Source of the DNA: an uncultured Flavobacteriaceae bacterium
GTDB taxonomy: Bacteria; Bacteroidota; Bacteroidia; Flavobacteriales; Flavobacteriaceae
Direction: 5' to 3'
NCBI GenBank assembly: GCA_938018045.1
Contig: CALIIP010000091.1
Location: 1 to 8,200, forward strand
Length of the DNA stretch: 8,200 bases
Shown here: positions 5,562-8,200 of the stretch, piece by piece
Position numbering within the stretch: the first letter of the stretch is position 1
Layout of the letters: each line of letters opens with the position of its first letter
Notes under the pieces: generated by a model
Seen by the model: only the letters and a program-made list of their open reading frames with translations
The model's database searches: none
What the model was told of the DNA's origin: nothing
Program-made: the position numbers and the translations under genes

Positions 5562-6541
5562 TGAGTATTAAATATCCTATAAAATTCGTTCCTATATTAA
5601 AAGAAAAAATTTGGGGAGGAGAGAAATTAATGAATTTGTTGGATAAAAAATCTGACAAAAAAAACATTGGTGAAAGTTGGGAAATATCTGACGTAGATGG
5701 AGATACGTCTGTAGTTGCTAATGGTGAGTTAAAAGGGAAAACACTAAAAGAATTAATTTATAAATATAAAGGTAGTTTAGTAGGAGAGAATATATATAAA
5801 GAGTTTGGTACTAGATTTCCACTTTTAATAAAATATATTGACGCAAAAACACCATTAAGTATTCAGTTACATCCAAATGATGAATTGGCTATGAAACGTC
5901 ATAATTCTTTTGGTAAATCAGAAATGTGGTATGTAATGCAAGCAGATGATAAATCTAGTATGATTGTTGGGTTTAAAGAAGATTCAAATACTGGAGAATA
6001 CTTAAAGCATTTAGAAAATAAAACTTTAGTTGATATTTTAAATTTTGAAGAAGTAGTAAAAGGCGATGTATATTTTATTTCTGAAGGTAGAATACATGCA
6101 ATTGGTGCAGGAATACTTGTTGCAGAAATCCAGCAAACTTCAGATATAACTTATAGAGTTTATGATTGGGATAGATTTGATGAAAATGGGAAAGCACGTG
6201 AATTACACACTTCTGAGGCTATAGAAGCTATTGATTATAAATCTCAAGAAAATTACAAAGCAAATTACAGTTCTTTGCAAAATGAGTCAACGCTTATTGT
6301 TGATTGTCCCTATTTTACTACACATATTCTTCCAGTAAAAGGAAACGTTACTTTTGACCATTCTTTAAAATATTCTTTTGTAATATACATGTGCGTAGAA
6401 GGTCAAGTAGTGTTTGAATACTCAGAAAAAAAGATGGTTAAATTAAATGTAGGAGAAACAGTTCTGATTCCAGCAACATTAAAAAGAGGAAGTATTTTGT
6501 CTGTAAACCAATCGAAATTATTAGAAATATTCATTGAATAA
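5561..6541 (+). CDS. manA: Mannose-6-phosphate isomerase, class I
   Basis: A 326-residue cupin-fold zinc enzyme that interconverts fructose 6-phosphate and mannose 6-phosphate, linking glycolysis with GDP-mannose and surface glycan synthesis. It belongs to the short class I type (about 315 residues in Bacillus subtilis), without the extra domain of the E. coli and fungal enzymes. Zinc ligands are Q102 and H104 in SIQLHPND, E121 in KSEMWYV and H179 in EGRIHAIG. The signature EIQQTSDITYRVYDWDR (189-205) carries the active-site R199. The N-terminal KEKIWGGEKL motif (14-23) also fits. Residues about 245-326 form the second beta-barrel. It overlaps the peroxiredoxin stop by one base and is last in the operon, followed directly by a hairpin terminator. 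Confidence 0.96.
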   Translation: MSIKYPIKFVPILKEKIWGGEKLMNLLDKKSDKKNIGESWEISDVDGDTSVVANGELKGKTLKELIYKYKGSLVGENIYKEFGTRFPLLIKYIDAKTPLSIQLHPNDELAMKRHNSFGKSEMWYVMQADDKSSMIVGFKEDSNTGEYLKHLENKTLVDILNFEEVVKGDVYFISEGRIHAIGAGILVAEIQQTSDITYRVYDWDRFDENGKARELHTSEAIEAIDYKSQENYKANYSSLQNESTLIVDCPYFTTHILPVKGNVTFDHSLKYSFVIYMCVEGQVVFEYSEKKMVKLNVGETVLIPATLKRGSILSVNQSKLLEIFIE

Positions 6542-6579
6542 AAAAAACAGACCTTTAATAATTTTAAGATCTGTTTTTT
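6542..6579 (+). terminator. Terminator of the idi-queD-bcp-manA operon
   Basis: It begins right after the manA stop. 6542-6555 pairs with 6566-6579 over 14 positions with one C-A mismatch (6552/6569), around the core ACAGAcCTT/AAGaTCTGT. Six T end the right arm. On the minus strand the same hairpin has a G-U pair in place of the mismatch and a seven-T tail, so it can probably stop transcription in both directions. Confidence 0.75.
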
Positions 6580-6647
6580 ACTTTTTGATTAAAGCCCCCA
6601 CAATAATCTCTACAAAGATACATACTTTTGTTGATATTACAAACAGG

Positions 6648-6673
6648 AAAAACCCTCTTTCTCATTAAGGGTT
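6648..6673 (-). terminator. Terminator of the minus-strand small gene pair
   Basis: On the minus strand AACCCT (6673-6668) pairs with AGGGTT (6656-6651), extended by one U-G pair, with a loop of about ten bases and a short T-run to 6648. The extra pair exists only on the minus strand. The hairpin begins 10 nt after the stop codon of the 121-residue protein, as expected for its terminator. Confidence 0.6.
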
Positions 6674-6682
6674 AATCCTTTA

Positions 6683-7048
6683 TTAAGTTTTAAAATACTT
6701 TTTAGTGTTATTTTTTTTAATAATAGAACTAAAAACAGCATTACAAACAACATCATTGTAACTACCTGATTTAATGACTTCAACGATGATTTGAAGTTCA
6801 GTATTACTCAATTTTTTGATGACGCTATTCAATTGTAACCTATCATTTAGGTATGCGTTTTTTAAAATATTTAATTTTTTGAGTGTAGGTTTTGTAATAA
6901 TTATTTGCTCAAATGGGTTTACAGATTTTAAAACAAAAGTTTCCATTTTTTTGTATAATACATGAGGAAGTAGAGTTTTCTTATTGTTTATTTGTTCGAT
7001 AGTTACGGTAAATTTAGAAATATTATTTTTATTTATGATTCGTTCCAT
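6683..7048 (-). CDS. Hypothetical protein, 121 residues, no recognised family
   Basis: I do not recognise this protein. It is basic, rich in Lys, Asn and Ile, and has no signal peptide or membrane segment, so it is probably cytoplasmic. It reads as mixed: a beta-like N-terminal part (KFTVTIEQI, residues 12-20), then TFVLKSVNPFEQIIITKP (37-54), then a likely helical part (LKKLNILKNAYLNDRLQL to about 73) and a second helix-rich part SNTELQIIVEVIKSGSYNDVVC (81-102). It ends in a Lys-rich tail. A real gene is supported by the uninterrupted frame, an ATG start 4 nt after the stop of a small upstream gene, and a hairpin terminator 10 nt after its stop. Base composition is very AT-rich, close to the neighbouring gene-free region. 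A lineage-specific gene is likely. Confidence 0.6.
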   Translation of the reverse strand: MERIINKNNISKFTVTIEQINNKKTLLPHVLYKKMETFVLKSVNPFEQIIITKPTLKKLNILKNAYLNDRLQLNSVIKKLSNTELQIIVEVIKSGSYNDVVCNAVFSSIIKKNNTKKYFKT

Positions 7049-7052
7049 AATA

Positions 7053-7193
7053 TTATGTTTTTAGATAGATGAGATTAGGACTTGATTTTTTATTGCTGTT
7101 GCGAAATTTAATTACTTGCTGAATGTGTTCTAAAATCTGTTTAATCGATTGCATTTTTTTCATGTGTTTGTTTTTTTTGTTTACTCGTTTCAT
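7053..7193 (-). CDS. Small basic peptide, 46 residues, upstream partner of the 121-residue protein
   Basis: An ATG at 7193 opens a 46-codon frame ending in TAA at 7053, 4 nt before the start of the 121-residue protein, a spacing typical of translational coupling. The peptide begins MKRVNKKNKHMKKMQ and is strongly basic, with about a quarter Lys or Arg. The middle (SIKQILEHIQQVIKFRN, residues 16-32) would form an amphipathic helix. Internal ATGs at codons 11 and 14 are alternative starts that would drop the basic leader. I recognise no family. It could be a nucleic-acid-binding peptide, a leader peptide that controls the downstream gene, or a chance frame. The tight spacing is the main argument for it. 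A hairpin with a T-run lies 33 nt upstream on the same strand. Confidence 0.45.
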   Translation of the reverse strand: MKRVNKKNKHMKKMQSIKQILEHIQQVIKFRNSNKKSSPNLIYLKT

Positions 7194-7225
7194 AATTATA
7201 GTTTTAAATTAAAATATTGATATAT

Positions 7226-7259
7226 AAAAAAAGGCGCTAATTCGTTAGAAATGCACCTT
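7226..7259 (-). terminator. Hairpin with T-run upstream of the small gene pair (terminator or attenuator)
   Basis: On the minus strand AAGGTGC (7259-7253) pairs with GCGCCTT (7237-7231), including one G-U pair, and the T-run reaches 7226. On the plus strand that G-U becomes a C-A mismatch and no T-run follows, so the minus orientation is favoured. No complete gene lies upstream on this strand, so it ends either an unannotated minus-strand RNA or acts as an attenuator in the leader of the small gene pair, 33 nt before the ATG at 7193. Confidence 0.5.
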
Positions 7260-7269
7260 ATGGTTATAG

Positions 7270-7297
7270 TTGGTTAATTTTTGGTTATTTACTTTTG
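7270..7297 (+). promoter_or_regulatory. Complete Bacteroidota-type promoter driving a non-coding transcript
   Basis: TTG (7270-7272), 17 nt, then TACTTTTG (7290-7297): both elements match the TTG-N17-23-TAnnTTTG consensus. Transcription would start near 7302. No reading frame of note follows for over 220 nt, but a long set of paired sequences does. This is the best promoter match on either strand of the window. Confidence 0.6.
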
Positions 7298-7301
7298 TGA
7301 A

Positions 7302-7430
7302 AAATGATAGGTGCTTATTTCAATAAATATATACTGTTTCTGAATCTTAGGTAAATTCATTTTCGACCAAAGATTGCGAAGAATCAAGGTTGAAACAGTC
7401 TTAATATTTGAAATATTGTATTGCATTATC
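7302..7430 (+). ncRNA. Candidate structured RNA, possibly a 6S-type RNA
   Basis: About 125 nt directly after the promoter fold into one long, interrupted hairpin. The pairs from outside in are: 7306-7310 with 7426-7430 and 7312-7314 with 7423-7425 (one G-U, one bulged G); 7321-7324 with 7415-7418; 7325-7330 with 7404-7409; a perfect 8 bp ACTGTTTC/GAAACAGT (7333-7340 with 7392-7399); and an apical stem AATCTTaGGT/ACCaAAGATT (7343-7352 with 7366-7375) with a 13-nt loop. A large one-sided bubble (7376-7391) sits between the last two. A rod of this size with an open centre is what 6S RNA, the RNA polymerase inhibitor, looks like. No sequence match could be tested, no clear terminator is seen after 7430, and the 6S label is inference. 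The G-U pair 7310-7426 favours the plus strand. Confidence 0.42.
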
Positions 7431-7443
7431 TTTATTAGTTAAT

Positions 7444-7451
7444 CAAAAATA
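7444..7451 (-). promoter_or_regulatory. Possible -7 box of a minus-strand leader RNA
   Basis: Read on the minus strand, 7451-7444 is TATTTTTG, a full match to TAnnTTTG. No TTG lies 17-23 nt upstream. If used, it would start an RNA near 7439 that runs antisense to the candidate structured RNA and into the hairpin at 7259-7226, or past it into the small gene pair. In such AT-rich sequence a chance match is quite possible. Confidence 0.25.
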
Positions 7452-7531
7452 GTAATATTTTATTTCTTTATCATCATTCTGATGTTTAAATTGCATTAAA
7501 TCTGATTTTTTAATTCTCAATTCTTTTAAAC

Positions 7532-8200
7532 ATGTATAGAAATATAAAAGTAATTGCTTTTGATGCTGATGATACTTTATGGGTAAATGAGCCATACTTT
7601 AGGCATACAGAGCATGAATTTGCCAAATTATTATCTGCTTATGAAACAGAAAATAAAATAAACCAAGAGTTATATAAAAAAGAAATTAATAACCTTAAGT
7701 TATATGGTTATGGAGTTAAAGGTTTTATGTTGTCTATGATAGAATCTGCAATAGAAATTTCTAATGGTGCAATTTCAGCGGCTGAAATCACGAAAATTTT
7801 GAATTTAGGTAAAATAATGCTCAATAAGCCTATAGAACTATTAGATGGAGTAGAAGAGGTGTTAGAAGTGTTGAGTAAAAAATATAAAGTTATTTTGGCT
7901 ACAAAAGGCGATTTATTAGATCAAGAACGTAAATTAGAAAAGTCAGGATTGATAAAGCATTTCTCTCACATCGAAGTTTTGAGTGATAAAAAAGAGAGTA
8001 ACTATAACAGGTTAATACAGTTTTTAGATATAAAACCTTCAGAATTCCTGATGATTGGAAATTCTTTAAAATCAGATGTTTTACCACTTGTTAAGATTAA
8101 TTCAACTGCAATTCACGTACCATATCACACAACATGGGAACACGAAAAAGTTTCATTAGAAGAAGAAAATTCAAAATATAAAACGGTAAATTCATTAAAA
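7532..8200 (+). CDS. HAD-superfamily hydrolase (3' end cut off by the window)
   Basis: The ATG at 7532 opens a frame that runs without a stop to the end of the window (223 codons, incomplete). HAD motifs are in order: motif I DADDTLW, with nucleophile D11 and acid/base D13; motif II T124 in VILATKGD; motif III Lys at K153 or K154 in LSDKKES; motif IV GNSLKSD (176-182) with D182. A helical cap lies between motifs I and II (about residues 20-100), placing it in the HAD subfamily with a C1 cap, whose members are mostly phosphatases for small phosphorylated metabolites. Motif I has Ala where Leu or Met is common. The substrate cannot be told. There is no signal peptide, so it is cytoplasmic. A family length of about 230 suggests only a few codons are missing. 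Confidence 0.88.
   Translation, partial: MYRNIKVIAFDADDTLWVNEPYFRHTEHEFAKLLSAYETENKINQELYKKEINNLKLYGYGVKGFMLSMIESAIEISNGAISAAEITKILNLGKIMLNKPIELLDGVEEVLEVLSKKYKVILATKGDLLDQERKLEKSGLIKHFSHIEVLSDKKESNYNRLIQFLDIKPSEFLMIGNSLKSDVLPLVKINSTAIHVPYHTTWEHEKVSLEEENSKYKTVNSLK

Larger units (their letters stand above)
7194..7531. other. Gene-free stretch between the small gene pair and the HAD hydrolase gene
   Basis: About 340 bp without a credible protein-coding frame on either strand. It contains the minus-strand hairpin (7226-7259), the plus-strand promoter (7270-7297), the paired region (7302-7430) and a minus-strand -7 box (7444-7451). The last 80 bp before the HAD gene are AT-rich. I find no TAnnTTTG there, so the HAD promoter is not identified. 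No tRNA, repeat array or insertion-sequence end is visible. Confidence 0.7.

Noticed and set aside
6683..7193. A toxin-antitoxin module
   Set aside because: The two-gene layout fits, but neither protein shows a recognisable toxin or DNA-binding antitoxin motif, so the label would be unsupported.
7194..7531. tRNA, CRISPR array or insertion-sequence remnant in the large gap
   Set aside because: There is no cloverleaf, no regularly spaced repeats, no terminal inverted repeats and no transposase fragment. The pairing present is a single nested rod.
7899..8087. Minus-strand 62-codon frame near the right end
   Set aside because: It is antisense to the HAD hydrolase, whose motifs II to IV fall in this same stretch.

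Overview
The window looks like a chromosomal segment from the Bacteroidota, most likely a member of the Flavobacteriaceae. Four things point there: very low GC, secretion signals ending in F-A-Q or F-S-Q, almost no Shine-Dalgarno sequences, and several matches to the Bacteroidota promoter (TTG or TTTG at -33, TAnnTTTG at -7). The genes are mostly ordinary core genes, with no sign of a phage, transposon, CRISPR array or defence island.

Left part (1-3430): a cold-shock protein (minus strand) is divergent from an exported VanX/DdpX-type D-Ala-D-Ala dipeptidase (plus). The dipeptidase converges, with a 4 bp gap, on a secreted protein that combines MORN-like repeats with a TonB C-terminal domain (minus). 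Upstream of that on the same strand is prfC (release factor 3). A perfect 18 bp hairpin at 3392-3430 insulates prfC from a small lipoprotein gene (minus).

Middle part (4157-6579): a tightly packed plus-strand operon encodes isopentenyl-diphosphate isomerase (idi), a 6-pyruvoyltetrahydropterin synthase/QueD family enzyme, a BCP/PrxQ peroxiredoxin and class I mannose-6-phosphate isomerase (manA). Two junctions are TAATG stop/start overlaps and the third is 2 bp. A -7 box lies 4 nt before the idi ATG, so the operon mRNA is probably leaderless. A hairpin with a T-run closes the operon. The four products serve different pathways: isoprenoids, pterin/queuosine, peroxide defence and mannose/GDP-sugar supply.

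Right part (6580-8200): an unrecognised minus-strand pair, a 46-residue basic peptide followed 4 nt later by a 121-residue protein, ends in its own hairpin terminator. Between this pair and a plus-strand HAD-family hydrolase (cut off by the window end) is a gene-free stretch of about 340 bp. It holds the most interesting signal in the window: a complete consensus promoter (TTG-N17-TACTTTTG) directly followed by about 125 nt of nested long-range base pairing. This looks like a structured non-coding RNA and may be a 6S-type RNA. The opposite strand of the same stretch has a -7 box and a hairpin plus T-run ahead of the small gene pair, so a regulated leader on that strand is a competing or additional reading.
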